Notes: generated by a model not told the origin, from the sequence alone. A stretch of 64,000 bases of DNA from Allobosea caraganae (GCF_003351345.1 NZ_QQTO01000030.1:1-64000); one strand, 5' to 3'. Positions 43,820-53,464 are shown, counted from the first letter of the stretch. Program-made: numbers and translations.

Positions 43820-45871
43820 ATGACCCAGATGGTTTCCATCGCCGTTGACACCGGCGGCACCTTCACCGACGTCACGCTCGTCGACCGGCGCACCGGGGCC
43901 TTGCACAAGGCCAAGACGCCCTCGACGCCCGAGGACCCCTCGATCGGCTTCATCAATGGCGTGCGCCAGATCCTGGCGGAGGCCGGAGTGGCGCCGTCCG
44001 ACGTCAGCCACGTCTTCCACGGCACGACCGTCGCGACCAACACGATCCTGGAAATGAACGGCGCCGAATGCGCGCTGCTGACCACGACCGGCTTTCGCCA
44101 TGTGCTGGAGATCGGGCGCCACGACATCCCGCGGGCGGACAACGTCTACTCCTGGGTCAAGCCGAAGCGGCCCGTCGCGCCGCAGCGCATCTACGAGATC
44201 GACGGCCGGATGAACTTCGAGGGGCAGGAGCTGGAGCCCCTCTCCGAGGACGCGGTGCGCCACGCCGTGGCCGAGATCAGGCGCCGCGGAATCAAGGCGA
44301 TCGCAGTCTGCTACATCCATTCCTACGCCAACCCCGAGCATGAGCAGCGCACGCGCGAGATCATCGCCGAGGATTATCCGGAGGCGCTGATCTCGCTGTC
44401 CTCGGACGTGCTGCCGACCTTCCGCGAATACGAGCGGAGCATGGTCACGCTGCTCAACAGCTACGTTATGCCGAAGGTCTCGCGCTACGTCGCTAATATC
44501 GAACAGCGCATCGCCCGCGATGATATTTCGGGCCGACTGCTGCTGATGAAGTCGAGCGGCGGCGTCACCGGTGTCGAGACGATCCGCAGGCAGCCGGTTC
44601 ATACGGCCCTGTCCGGCCCCGCTGCAGGCGTCGTAGGGGCGAGCCTGGTCGGCCGACTGACCGGCGAGGCCAAGCTGATTTCTTTCGATGTCGGCGGCAC
44701 CTCGGCCGACATCGCCCTCATCAACGGCCATGATCCCGACATCACGATGGAGGGCAGCGTCGGCGATTGGCCGCTGCGCCTGCCGATGATCGACATCCAC
44801 ACCATCGGCGCCGGCGGCGGCTCGATCGCGCGGGTCTCGAACGGCTCGCTCGTCGTGGGGCCGATGAGCGCCGGTGCGCTGCCCGGTCCGGTCTGCTACG
44901 GGCGCGGCGGCACGGAACCCACCGTCACCGACGCGCATGTCGTTCTCGGTCACCTTCCGCCGCACCTGCTCAAGGGCAGCATGGCGCTCGACGTCGATGC
45001 CGCGGCGAAAGCGATCGAGCAGCGGGTGGCGAAGCCTCTCGGCCTCTCGATCCAGGATGCTGCCAGCGGCATCATCGAGATCGCCAACAACAACATGGTC
45101 GGCGCGATCCGCGTGGTGTCGGTCGAGCGCGGGCACGATCCGGCCGACTTCGCTCTCGTCCCCTTCGGCGGCGCCGGCCCCTTGCATAGCGGCTTCCTGA
45201 CCCGGTTGCTGGGCATGAAGGGCTCGATCGTGGCGCCGGAGGCGGGCGTGCTGTCGAGCCTCGGATTGCTCTGGTCGGATCTGAAGAACGACTTCTCAAT
45301 GACGAGCATCCTGCGGCCGCCATCCTACGATCTGGAACGGCTTACCAGTGTCTTCGCCCAGCTCAATGCCGAAGCCCGTGCCTGGCTCGACGCCGAGAAT
45401 GTGCCGGAAGCCGGCCGGAAGATCGAATGGTCGGTGGGAATGCGCTACATCCACCAGGGCTTCGAGCTGAACGTGCCGTGGCCGGCCCATGAGGTGAGCG
45501 AGACTGCATTGCGGGTGGCCATCGATGGCTTCCACGCCGCGCATCACCAGCTCTACACCTTCTCGCAGCCCGAGATGCCGGTGGAGATCGTGCTGATCCG
45601 GGTGAACGCGACGGGGCAGCTCGCCAAGCCCAGGACGCAGACCGTGCCTGCCGGCACCGCGACCGAGGAAGCACGCTTGGGCGCTCAGAAAGTCTATGCC
45701 GCCGGCCAATGGCTGAACTGCCCGATCTACGACCGCACCGGGCTGGGCGCCGGCGCGACGATTGACGGACCCGCGATCCTCGAGCAGCTCGACGCCACGA
45801 CCTATCTGCTGCCGGGCCAGAGGGCCGTCGTCGACGTCCACGGCAACCTGTTCATTCGCGAACGGGTCTGA
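43820..45871 (+). CDS. Hydantoinase A/oxoprolinase-family subunit
   Basis: ATP-dependent subunit of 683 residues with an actin-like fold: DTGGTFTDVTLVD near the start, HGTTVATNTILE, FDVGGTSADIALI, IGAGGGSIARV, PGPVCYGRGG and VPFGGAGPLH. These bind and use ATP to activate the amide carbonyl. ATG 43820 is used because an upstream ATG at 43787 overlaps HyuB and has no ribosome-binding site. Partner of the preceding HyuB. The second such pair at 60144-64000 differs in order (A before B). Confidence 0.92.
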   Translation: MTQMVSIAVDTGGTFTDVTLVDRRTGALHKAKTPSTPEDPSIGFINGVRQILAEAGVAPSDVSHVFHGTTVATNTILEMNGAECALLTTTGFRHVLEIGRHDIPRADNVYSWVKPKRPVAPQRIYEIDGRMNFEGQELEPLSEDAVRHAVAEIRRRGIKAIAVCYIHSYANPEHEQRTREIIAEDYPEALISLSSDVLPTFREYERSMVTLLNSYVMPKVSRYVANIEQRIARDDISGRLLLMKSSGGVTGVETIRRQPVHTALSGPAAGVVGASLVGRLTGEAKLISFDVGGTSADIALINGHDPDITMEGSVGDWPLRLPMIDIHTIGAGGGSIARVSNGSLVVGPMSAGALPGPVCYGRGGTEPTVTDAHVVLGHLPPHLLKGSMALDVDAAAKAIEQRVAKPLGLSIQDAASGIIEIANNNMVGAIRVVSVERGHDPADFALVPFGGAGPLHSGFLTRLLGMKGSIVAPEAGVLSSLGLLWSDLKNDFSMTSILRPPSYDLERLTSVFAQLNAEARAWLDAENVPEAGRKIEWSVGMRYIHQGFELNVPWPAHEVSETALRVAIDGFHAAHHQLYTFSQPEMPVEIVLIRVNATGQLAKPRTQTVPAGTATEEARLGAQKVYAAGQWLNCPIYDRTGLGAGATIDGPAILEQLDATTYLLPGQRAVVDVHGNLFIRERV

Positions 45872-45899
45872 GCGCCAGGCGGGGGGAGTGGGCGGTATC

Positions 45900-47153
45900 G
45901 TGACCGGCGCCGGCATCTCCCCGCCGTCTCCACGGCCATTGGCCTGGGTCGCCCCTGTCGCGGCGATCCTCGTGCTGCAAACGATGGCCGCCTTCCTGAC
46001 CCGCGTGATGCCGACGGTCGCTCCAGCGCTGTTCGCGGAGTTCGGCTGGGCGAACGGCCTTGTCGGCTATGCCGTCGCAGCGACGACGGCCGGCTCGATG
46101 CTCGTGCTGCTGTTCGGTGCGCGGACGATCCACCGGGTCGGATCGATCAGGTCGATGCAACTCGCGCTCGGTGTGGGCGCGCTCGGCATGGTTCTGCTGT
46201 TTGCGCCTTTACCCGGTGCCGCGATGTTGGCGAGCGCGGTCATGGGGCTGGCGCATGGCGTCGCCACCCCAGCCGGAAGCGACATCCTGCAGCGCTTCAC
46301 GCCGCGCAATCAGCGCAACCTGGTCTTCTCGATCAAGCAGGCCGGGGTGCCTCTCGGCGGCGTTCTTGCCGGGGCCTTGCTTCCCTTCATCGTGGAGCGG
46401 GTTGGCTGGCGCAGCGCCTTGGCCGCCGCCGCAGGCATGGTGGCCTGCTTCGCAGCTCTGACGGGTCTGCTCCGCGGACAGTCGGATCGCACGGATGACG
46501 ACGAGAAGAGCCGACCGCGTCCGTCGAATCGTCTCGCCGCCCTGCTGGCTCAACCAGCCCAATCTCTCGCAAGTCTTTCGAGCGAGCCCACGTTGTGGCG
46601 CCTGTCCGTAGCCGGCGCGCTTCTCGCGACGGCCCAAAGCTGCTGGCTGGCCTTCAGCGTCGCCTTTCTCGTGACCGAAATCGGTCTTCCCCTGACGGTG
46701 GCGGGACTTGTCTTTGCCGTGATGCAGGCCTCGGGCGTCGTCGGGCGCATCGCGCTGGGCTGGATTTCAGACCGGATCGGCTCCGGCATTCCGACCCTGC
46801 AGGCCGCCGCGCTTGCCTCTGCGGCGACGATGGTGCTCCTCGCCCTGGCGGATCGGCAATGGCCGGTCTGGGCTCTGACGCTGCTGGCCATCGCCGGCGG
46901 CATCTCCGCCTCGGGCTGGAACGGCGTGCAGATCGCCGAGATTGCCGCGCGTTCGCCACCGTCCCTGGTCCGCCTCACGGCCGCCGGCTCGACGATCCTG
47001 ATCTTCCTCGGCAACATCATCGCACCGGCCTTGTTCACGCTCTGCGTGACTCTCAGCGGCCGTTACGACCTCGCCTTCGCGATCGTCGCGATCATCAATC
47101 TGGCGTCGCTTCCCTGCCTGCTCGGTCTCGGGCGGCCGCCGCTCCGCGATTGA
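45900..47153 (+). CDS. MFS transporter
   Basis: Major facilitator of about 417 residues with roughly twelve hydrophobic segments. The loop after the second span reads FGARTIHRVGSIRSMQ and the equivalent in the second half GWISDRIGSGIPTLQ, the usual conserved A-motif positions. The start is uncertain: GTG 45900 and GTG 45888 are both possible after a GGGGGGAG run. Last gene of the M20-Dpp-MmgE-HyuBA operon; it may export a product or import a related substrate. Confidence 0.85.
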   Translation: MTGAGISPPSPRPLAWVAPVAAILVLQTMAAFLTRVMPTVAPALFAEFGWANGLVGYAVAATTAGSMLVLLFGARTIHRVGSIRSMQLALGVGALGMVLLFAPLPGAAMLASAVMGLAHGVATPAGSDILQRFTPRNQRNLVFSIKQAGVPLGGVLAGALLPFIVERVGWRSALAAAAGMVACFAALTGLLRGQSDRTDDDEKSRPRPSNRLAALLAQPAQSLASLSSEPTLWRLSVAGALLATAQSCWLAFSVAFLVTEIGLPLTVAGLVFAVMQASGVVGRIALGWISDRIGSGIPTLQAAALASAATMVLLALADRQWPVWALTLLAIAGGISASGWNGVQIAEIAARSPPSLVRLTAAGSTILIFLGNIIAPALFTLCVTLSGRYDLAFAIVAIINLASLPCLLGLGRPPLRD

Positions 47154-47225
47154 ACGGACCGGTACGGGGCTGGCGCCACACGGTTGCGCAGATGCACGCC
47201 AACAGAGGCCGACAAGATATCCGGC

Positions 47226-48923
47226 TTAAGACAAGGACTGATCGAGTTCGCGCCGGGCCCGGCGAACGGCGTCCATGACCATGTTCCTTGCTCGGCGCGC
47301 TTCGATCTGAAGCGGATACCATTGCCCGGAATCCTTCGGCTCGGCCGCGAACCTGCGGATCGGGTCGAGCGCCGGCCATTTGCCCTGCGGCAGGGCCGGG
47401 TCATGGGCGAAGCGCGCGCCGGTGGTGTAGTCGATCGGCACCAGCGCCCGCGAGAGGCGCATCAGCAGCTGATCGTGCTGGCGGGCCGCCGCGCCGGAAA
47501 GCCCCTTTGCCTTGCCGGAGAGCGATGCCGCGCCAGCCCTGAGCTCCGCTATCTCCGAGAGGAGCCCGGCGAGGGACATGCCGCTATCGTCCCCGACGTT
47601 GATGCCCTGAACTGTCGTTTGGAGGTCGCCTACCTGGGCGGCGATGTCGATGGGCAGGACCGGGTCGGTCAGCACCCGCGTGAGGAGCGCCCGATAGATG
47701 CGGGTGTCGCGCGCGAGCAGGGCCGGATCGATCTTGTCGATCAAGTCCTCGGGCGTGTGCCACCACCAGCCGAGGCTGTTGCGCAGGCCGAGATTCTCGT
47801 CGGCTTGAGTGCTGAGGATGCCGAAGATCGAGGGGATGCCGATGCCCCAGAAGGATTGGTCGCTGTTGCGGCCAAGGCGCTTGATCGGGAAGGTCTCGCC
47901 GGCTTCGGTGGCCAGAATTGCGCCGGCCAGGCCCGCAAGCTCGGTCGCCGCCGGCGCTTCCGCCAGATTCAGGGCACCGATGCCGCCGGTCGAGTCGACG
48001 TTGACGTGGATCGCGCAGCGGCTTTCGAGCTCGTGCCAATGCTCGTCGGCGTACCAGGACGAGCCGGAATAGCGGCCATGGGAATGGCCGGACCAGAAGC
48101 AGAAGCGCAGATTGCGGCGCCATGTCCGCCGGTGCTCGGCGCTGAGCCGGGCGACCTCCATCATCGTCGCGTTGGCCGAGCCGTTATCCATCACGCCCTG
48201 GTACCAGGTGTCGTGATGGCCCGAGAACAGCACGAAGGGCGTCGTCTCGTCGGCGTCCGGCGCCGCCATGTCGGCGACGAGGATCGGCGTCGGGCGCCAG
48301 CCGGTATCGACCTCGGCATGAAGCACCACTTGCGGCTCGTCGCCCCGCGCGAGCCTTTCGCGCAACGCCGCGCCGTCCGCCAGGCTGATCGTGACCGCGA
48401 CCGTGCTCGGCAGCAACGCCATGGTGCGCGTATCCGGACTGCCCCAGACTGGCGAGATGCACATCTCGTGCAGGTGCTCGTGCGAGCTGATGTGCAGTTG
48501 CCCGACGGCCCCGGCCTGCGATGCGCGCAGCGCGACCGGCGGCGTCGCCATTCCGTCGACCAGCACGATCGCGCCGCGAACGTCCTTGCCGGCGAACTCC
48601 GCGTCCGTGCCGCTGCCGACATGGACGAGCCGGCCCCTGGTGCCCTCGGGAGGCGAGGACTGCGACATGGAATGGGTGATCGCCCTCAGGGTTTGCCCCT
48701 CAGTGACGACCCGCGCCGGCCCCGGCAGGCTGATATAGGCGGGATGGTGCAGGATCTGGGTCGAATAGCCGTAGAGCGCCATCTGCTTTTCGACGTAGCG
48801 CAGGCTCTCGGCCTCCTCAGCGCTGCCGCTCAGCTTGGTCCAGCGCGCGAATTCGGCGAGGTGCCGCATCATCAGGTCGGTATCGACCTCGCCGGCGAGC
48901 GTGCGTTCGGCAGGTATATCCAT
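47226..48923 (-). CDS. M28-like peptidase with PA domain and substituted catalytic glutamates
   Basis: Protein of 565 residues: N-terminal part with an inserted PA-type domain (about 95-215), then an M28 zinc-peptidase fold. Metal-site residues His236-x-Asp238 (SGHHDTW), Asp246 (MDNGSA), Asp310 (VNVDST) and His389 (WHTPED) are present. The usual EExGLxGS is replaced by SHGRYSGS (281-288), so the general-base Glu and one Glu ligand are missing. It may have a different chemistry or be inactive. No signal peptide is visible, so it is probably cytoplasmic. ATG 48923 overlaps the upstream stop by one base. Confidence 0.85.
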   Translation of the reverse strand: MDIPAERTLAGEVDTDLMMRHLAEFARWTKLSGSAEEAESLRYVEKQMALYGYSTQILHHPAYISLPGPARVVTEGQTLRAITHSMSQSSPPEGTRGRLVHVGSGTDAEFAGKDVRGAIVLVDGMATPPVALRASQAGAVGQLHISSHEHLHEMCISPVWGSPDTRTMALLPSTVAVTISLADGAALRERLARGDEPQVVLHAEVDTGWRPTPILVADMAAPDADETTPFVLFSGHHDTWYQGVMDNGSANATMMEVARLSAEHRRTWRRNLRFCFWSGHSHGRYSGSSWYADEHWHELESRCAIHVNVDSTGGIGALNLAEAPAATELAGLAGAILATEAGETFPIKRLGRNSDQSFWGIGIPSIFGILSTQADENLGLRNSLGWWWHTPEDLIDKIDPALLARDTRIYRALLTRVLTDPVLPIDIAAQVGDLQTTVQGINVGDDSGMSLAGLLSEIAELRAGAASLSGKAKGLSGAAARQHDQLLMRLSRALVPIDYTTGARFAHDPALPQGKWPALDPIRRFAAEPKDSGQWYPLQIEARRARNMVMDAVRRARRELDQSLS

Positions 48924-49945
48924 CACTGCATATCCTTCGTCGCATCGCGCAATTCCGCGAAAAGCGCGGGACCGACGCTGCGCCGGCCAGCTTCCACATC
49001 CCCGATCATCGCGATCACCCGGTCTACCAGCGGCGTCGTCAGCCCGTGCTCGCGCGCCGTGGTCTGGACCGGGCCGAGCTGGGCCGCGACGTCGGTCTGG
49101 CGCTTGCGCACGACGATGTCGCGCCAGACGCCGCTATGGGATTTCGCCGCCTTGCTGTTGTAGTCGAACAGCGCTTGCAGCGAGGCGTCGATCGCGGCCG
49201 GGTCCTTGCTCGAGAAGGCGGCGGGGTCGAAGCCGTTGAAGCCGAGCGGGGTGACGCCGGCGGCATCGGCGACCCGCAGCACCTCCTGGATCAGCGCGAC
49301 GGTGGTGGCCTTCCAGGCCGGGTTGGCGATGAAGCCGGCGATCGGCTCATCCGCCAGCGCCGAGGTCTTGAGCAGCGTGCCATAGGCCGCCTTGCCCCAG
49401 AGATAGCCGAAGATGTTGTCGGTCTGGATCGCGTCCGGGTCGAAGATGCGCAGCAGCGCGTGCAGGGCCTCGATCCGCGGCGTCCACGCTCCGTCCAACT
49501 CGCCGACCACGACGGCGCCGCGCCCGCCATAGAGGATCCGGCCAGGCTCCATGTAGTCGGCCATGAAGTTGACGAAGGCGCCGATGGTGCGCTCGCGGCC
49601 GACGATCTCGGCGATGACGAGCTCGTTCAACCCGTTCTGGCAGGAGACCACGGCGCCGTCCGGAGCGAGGTAGGGCGCGAGGGCGCGCGTCGCCGCCTCG
49701 GTATGGTGGGCCTTCACGGCCAGCAGGATGAGGGGATGCCGGCCGCTCATCTCCTCGGGAAGGAGCGCCGGTCCGCCGATCGTGAAGTTGTCCAGAGGGC
49801 CTTCGATCCTGAGCTGATCGGCCTTGATTGTATCGACATGCTCTTTGACCACGTCGACGAACAGGACGTCATGCCCGGCGCGCTTGAGATAGGCGCCGAT
49901 CGTGCCGCCGATCGCCCCGGCTCCCCAGATGACCACCTCTGCCAC
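48923..49945 (-). CDS. Ketopantoate reductase-like (ApbA/PanE family) oxidoreductase
   Basis: NAD(P)H-dependent reductase family, 340 residues. Nucleotide-binding GAGAIG at 8-13, Lys78 in AVKAHH, and Asn104 in SCQNGLNE are as expected. In the C-terminal domain Lys185 (YLWGKAAYG) fits the catalytic lysine, but the asparagine usually four residues later is a glycine, which argues against classical 2-dehydropantoate reduction. It is first in a two-gene operon with the M28-like gene, divergent from the GntR regulator. The substrate is likely another 2-keto or 2-hydroxy acid. Confidence 0.85.
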   Translation of the reverse strand: MAEVVIWGAGAIGGTIGAYLKRAGHDVLFVDVVKEHVDTIKADQLRIEGPLDNFTIGGPALLPEEMSGRHPLILLAVKAHHTEAATRALAPYLAPDGAVVSCQNGLNELVIAEIVGRERTIGAFVNFMADYMEPGRILYGGRGAVVVGELDGAWTPRIEALHALLRIFDPDAIQTDNIFGYLWGKAAYGTLLKTSALADEPIAGFIANPAWKATTVALIQEVLRVADAAGVTPLGFNGFDPAAFSSKDPAAIDASLQALFDYNSKAAKSHSGVWRDIVVRKRQTDVAAQLGPVQTTAREHGLTTPLVDRVIAMIGDVEAGRRSVGPALFAELRDATKDMQ

Positions 49946-50044
49946 GTCTCGCTCTCCTCAGCCGAAGGGATGAATCTTCCCCTGGATACGGCATTCGTCG
50001 AATGATTGTCTGCTATAGCATGGGAATTTGATCAGAAAATAGCG

Positions 50045-50063
50045 TTGACTATTGTCTGACAAT
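50045..50063. promoter_or_regulatory. GntR (FadR-type) operator overlapping a promoter
   Basis: ATTGTCTGACAAT at 50051-50063 is a perfect 13-bp palindrome around a central T and fits the TTGT-N3-ACAA consensus of FadR-subfamily regulators. TTGACT, a possible -35 box, abuts it at 50045-50050. A half copy, ATTGTCTG, lies near 50004-50011. The site is between the divergent ketopantoate-reductase-like gene and the gntR-type gene. Confidence 0.75.
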
Positions 50064-50078
50064 CTCGATAGTCGCCCT

Positions 50079-50825
50079 ATGAGACAGCAGCAAGCCCTCA
50101 TGGATGACGCCGAGCACGAGCGGAGTGGTTTTGGCGTTCGCGAGATAACCGCGGACCGGATCCGCACCGCGGTCGTTTCGGGCGAGCTGCTTCCCGGGCA
50201 GCGCCTGCCGGAGCGCGAGCTCTGCGCGCTGACCGGCGCGTCCCGCGCGACGGTACGGGAGGCCGTGCGGCAGCTCGAAACCGAAGGGCTCATCACCACC
50301 ATCCCCTATCGTGGCCCGGTCGTCTCGACCCTGAGCGAGCAGGAGGCGCGCGACATCTACGAGCTGCGCGCCATGCTCGAAGGGCAGGCGGGTCGTCTCT
50401 TCGTCGAGCGCGCCAGCGATGAACTGGTGGTGGCGCTGCGCTGCACGGTGGAGGAGATTGGCCGCGCCCATGCGGCCGGCGACATGGTCGGCGTCATCGC
50501 CAATTCCGACGAGTTCTACGTGGTGCTGACCAAGGGGGCCGCGAACAAGGCGCTCAGCCAGGCCTTGCTGACGATTCATAACCGCCTTGCGCTCTTTCGC
50601 TTCAGCTCGACCCGCTGGCCGGGCAGGGCGGAGCGCAGCATGGCGGAGCTCCGTGAGATCGCTACGGCGGTGGAGGCGCGCGACGCGGCGGCTGCGGAAG
50701 CCAGCTGCGTTCGTCACATCGAGGCGGCGGCCGAACTTGCCTTGATGGTGCTGGCCGAGCGCATGCAGGGCGCGGCGATTGCGGGCCGGTCCCGCGCGCC
50801 GTCGCTTATCGGAGCGAAGTCATGA
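50079..50825 (+). CDS. GntR-family transcriptional regulator (FCD/FadR subfamily)
   Basis: Regulator of 248 residues: winged helix-turn-helix with ADRIRTAVVSGELLPGQRLP and LTGASRATVREAVRQLETEG (about 20-75), then an FCD effector domain with EARDIYELRAMLEGQAGRLF. ATG 50079 is preferred; a TTG at 50052 lies within the operator. Its stop overlaps the SDR start (ATGA). It probably represses its own operon and the divergent pair. Confidence 0.92.
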   Translation: MRQQQALMDDAEHERSGFGVREITADRIRTAVVSGELLPGQRLPERELCALTGASRATVREAVRQLETEGLITTIPYRGPVVSTLSEQEARDIYELRAMLEGQAGRLFVERASDELVVALRCTVEEIGRAHAAGDMVGVIANSDEFYVVLTKGAANKALSQALLTIHNRLALFRFSSTRWPGRAERSMAELREIATAVEARDAAAAEASCVRHIEAAAELALMVLAERMQGAAIAGRSRAPSLIGAKS

Positions 50826-51580
50826 GCTTCGATTTCTCCGGTCGCATCGTCGTGGTGACCGGCGCTGCCGTCGGCTACGGCCGGGCGATCACGGAGAGTT
50901 TCGCCTCGCGCGGCGCAACCACCTACGCGCTCGACAAGGACGCCGAGCGCCTGACGCCGGAGAGCTTTTCGTCGGGACGCATCGTGACCCATGTCGTGGA
51001 CATCACCGACCGTGATGCCCTTGGCGGGCTGTTCGCCGCGATCGAACGCGAGGCCGGCCCGATCGACGTGCTCGTCAACAACGCAGGCGGCGCGCTGGGG
51101 CGCGGCTTCGTCCCGGTGGAGGATGTCGATTTCGGGGATTGGGACGCTGTCCTCGACGTCAATCTCAACGGCACCTTCGCTGCGATCCGCGCTGTAGCGG
51201 CGGGTATGAAGCGCGCCGGCCGTGGGCGCATCGTCAACATCACCTCCGGTGCAGGCTTCAGGGCCTCGCGCACCGGCGTCCAAGCCTACACCACCGCCAA
51301 GCACGCGCTGCACGGCCTGACAAGGCATCTCGCCAGCGAGCTCGGGCCGTTCGGCATCACCGTCAACGCCGTGGCGCCGGGGATCCAGCCAATCTCTCCC
51401 GGCGTCGAGCGGCAATGGGCCGGGTACAGCGACGAGGTGCGGGCCAACATCATCGCCGGGATTCCGCTGCGCAGCCTGGGCACGCCACAGGACATCGCAA
51501 ATGCGGTCATGTTTTTGGCGTCGGATATGGCCGGCTACGTCACCGGGCAGATACTGCCCGTGAATGGCGGGGCGTTCTAG
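50822..51580 (+). CDS. Short-chain dehydrogenase/reductase (SDR)
   Basis: Classical SDR of 252 residues: TGAAVGYG at 13-20, NNAG at 86-89, Ser142, Tyr156 and Lys160 (YTTAK). Asp38 after the second strand (ALDKD) suggests NAD(H) preference. It is translationally coupled to the GntR gene and is followed by a Dpp-type transporter. A role in oxidising a hydroxy intermediate of the imported compound is likely; the substrate is unknown. Confidence 0.9.
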   Translation: MSFDFSGRIVVVTGAAVGYGRAITESFASRGATTYALDKDAERLTPESFSSGRIVTHVVDITDRDALGGLFAAIEREAGPIDVLVNNAGGALGRGFVPVEDVDFGDWDAVLDVNLNGTFAAIRAVAAGMKRAGRGRIVNITSGAGFRASRTGVQAYTTAKHALHGLTRHLASELGPFGITVNAVAPGIQPISPGVERQWAGYSDEVRANIIAGIPLRSLGTPQDIANAVMFLASDMAGYVTGQILPVNGGAF

Positions 51581-51708
51581 GGCCTCTCGCGACACAGACA
51601 TAATGGACGGACCGAGCCGATCCCGTCCTGGCAGAGCAACGGCAATAAAAAAGACGGGCGGGCAAAAAGTCGAGCGGGATTGAGTTTCGAGCACAACGGG
51701 AGTTGGTC

Positions 51709-53343
51709 ATGACAGGCAAGACGTTGGCGCTGCCGACATTCGACAGGCGCGATCTCCTCAAGCTCGCGGGGGCGACGGGCGCTGCGGCGCTGAGTGGTTT
51801 GCTGCCCAATGCGGCCTTCGCGCAGAAGGCGGGCGTGCTGCGGGTTGGCCTCAACGCGCGCGACATGGGCCTGCTGCATCCGCATGTCGCGACCGGCTCG
51901 AACGATACGCCGGTGATCGACTCGATCTTCAGCGGCTTGCTCGCCTACACGCCGCCTAAGGTGAGCATCGACGCGATCCAGCCCGACCTTGCCGAGCGCT
52001 GGGAGGCGTCGGACGACCGCAAGACCTACACGTTCCATCTGCGCAAGGGCGCGAAATGGCACAAGGGCTATGGCGAGGTCACGGCGGAGGACGTCAAGTA
52101 CTCGCTCGAATGGGTGCGCGATAACCCGCAATCCACCTTCCGCACGATCTACGCGAATATCGAGCGCATCGACACGCCCGATCCCTATACGGTCGTCATC
52201 TCGCTGAAGACCGTCGACCCCGTCTTCCCGATCTGCGTGACCAACTGGCAGGGCGGCTACATCATCTGCAAGAAGGCGATCGAGGAGCTCGGCGACAAGT
52301 ACAAGAGCCAGCCGATCGGCTCCGGCCCGTTCCAGTTCGAGAGCTATCGGCCCAAGGAGAGCGTCACCCTCTCGGCCAACCCGGACTATTACGCCGGCAA
52401 GCCGAAGCTCAACCAGGTGGTGTTCTCCTATATCTCGGACCCGACCTCGGCGCGCTTCGCCTTCGTCCGCCGCGAGGTCGACGTCATCCAGGGCCAACCG
52501 AGCGAGGAATGGCTCGCCGAGGTCGTGAAGGCCACACCCGGCGGCGCGGTGGTCGACCTGCTAGGTCCGACGCGCACCGTTATCATCCACATGAAGAAGA
52601 GCGTGAAGCCGCTCGACAACCTCAAGGTCAGGCAGGCCATCGCGCACGCCATCAACCGCGAGGACTACGTCCATTTCTTCGGCCGCGTCTTCCTGCCGAC
52701 CTATGCTGCGGTCCCGCCCGAGTATTTCGGCGGCCTGACCAAGGAGATGATCCCGCCCGAGCTGGTCTACGAGTTCGATCCCGACAAGTCGAAGAAGCTC
52801 CTGGCCGAGGCCGGCTTCGCGGGGGGCTTCAAGCTCGAGACGGTGGTCAGCGAGCGCAGCGACTATCTCAACCTCGCGCAGATCGCGCAGGAGCAGCTGG
52901 CGAATGTCGGGATCAAGCTGCAGATGAACATCATGGACCACGGCTCCTGGGTCGCGGCCATCATCAAGGACAAGAAGGGCTCGCTGGTCTGGTCGACCGC
53001 CTCGCGCTATCCCAGCGCCGACACGCTCATCCGCGAGTTCTTCCTCTGCGCCGCCGACGTCACCAAGCCGACGGGCGTCCAGGGCTTCGCCGAATACTGC
53101 AATGCCGATCTCGACAAGGCCTACCAGGCCGGCATCGCCGCCTTCGAGCCGGCGGAGCGGGCAAAGTTCTTCAAGGAAGCGCAGCTGCTGCAGCTGAAGG
53201 ACCTGCCGGCGATCCCGATCGGCGCGATGGCGACGGCGGCGCTGCGGCAGCGCCATGTCGACCTGGGCTACAAGGTCGAGGAGGGCAAGAGCCTGCTCAG
53301 CCTGCCCTACATGTACCACCTGACCCAGAATACGACCGTCTGA
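51709..53343 (+). CDS. ABC transporter substrate-binding protein, family 5 (DppA type)
   Basis: Periplasmic protein of 544 residues with a twin-arginine signal (FDRRDLLKLAGATGAAALSG, cleavage near AFA-QK). Family 5 blocks: LAERWEASDDRKTYTFHLRK, AEDVKYSLEWV, and SQPIGSGPFQFESYRPKE. CGGGAG precedes ATG 51709. It is separated by 128 bases from the SDR gene and serves the following two permeases. Confidence 0.92.
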   Translation: MTGKTLALPTFDRRDLLKLAGATGAAALSGLLPNAAFAQKAGVLRVGLNARDMGLLHPHVATGSNDTPVIDSIFSGLLAYTPPKVSIDAIQPDLAERWEASDDRKTYTFHLRKGAKWHKGYGEVTAEDVKYSLEWVRDNPQSTFRTIYANIERIDTPDPYTVVISLKTVDPVFPICVTNWQGGYIICKKAIEELGDKYKSQPIGSGPFQFESYRPKESVTLSANPDYYAGKPKLNQVVFSYISDPTSARFAFVRREVDVIQGQPSEEWLAEVVKATPGGAVVDLLGPTRTVIIHMKKSVKPLDNLKVRQAIAHAINREDYVHFFGRVFLPTYAAVPPEYFGGLTKEMIPPELVYEFDPDKSKKLLAEAGFAGGFKLETVVSERSDYLNLAQIAQEQLANVGIKLQMNIMDHGSWVAAIIKDKKGSLVWSTASRYPSADTLIREFFLCAADVTKPTGVQGFAEYCNADLDKAYQAGIAAFEPAERAKFFKEAQLLQLKDLPAIPIGAMATAALRQRHVDLGYKVEEGKSLLSLPYMYHLTQNTTV

Positions 53344-53464
53344 GCGGGCAGGGCGCCTCGTACCTGCACAGCAATGATCGGCCCGCGTACGGGCCGATCG
53401 CGGCGGCGCATCATGAGAGACGTGGCCCGGCCTGTCGGCCGACCCGGAACGGACAACGAGCGAG

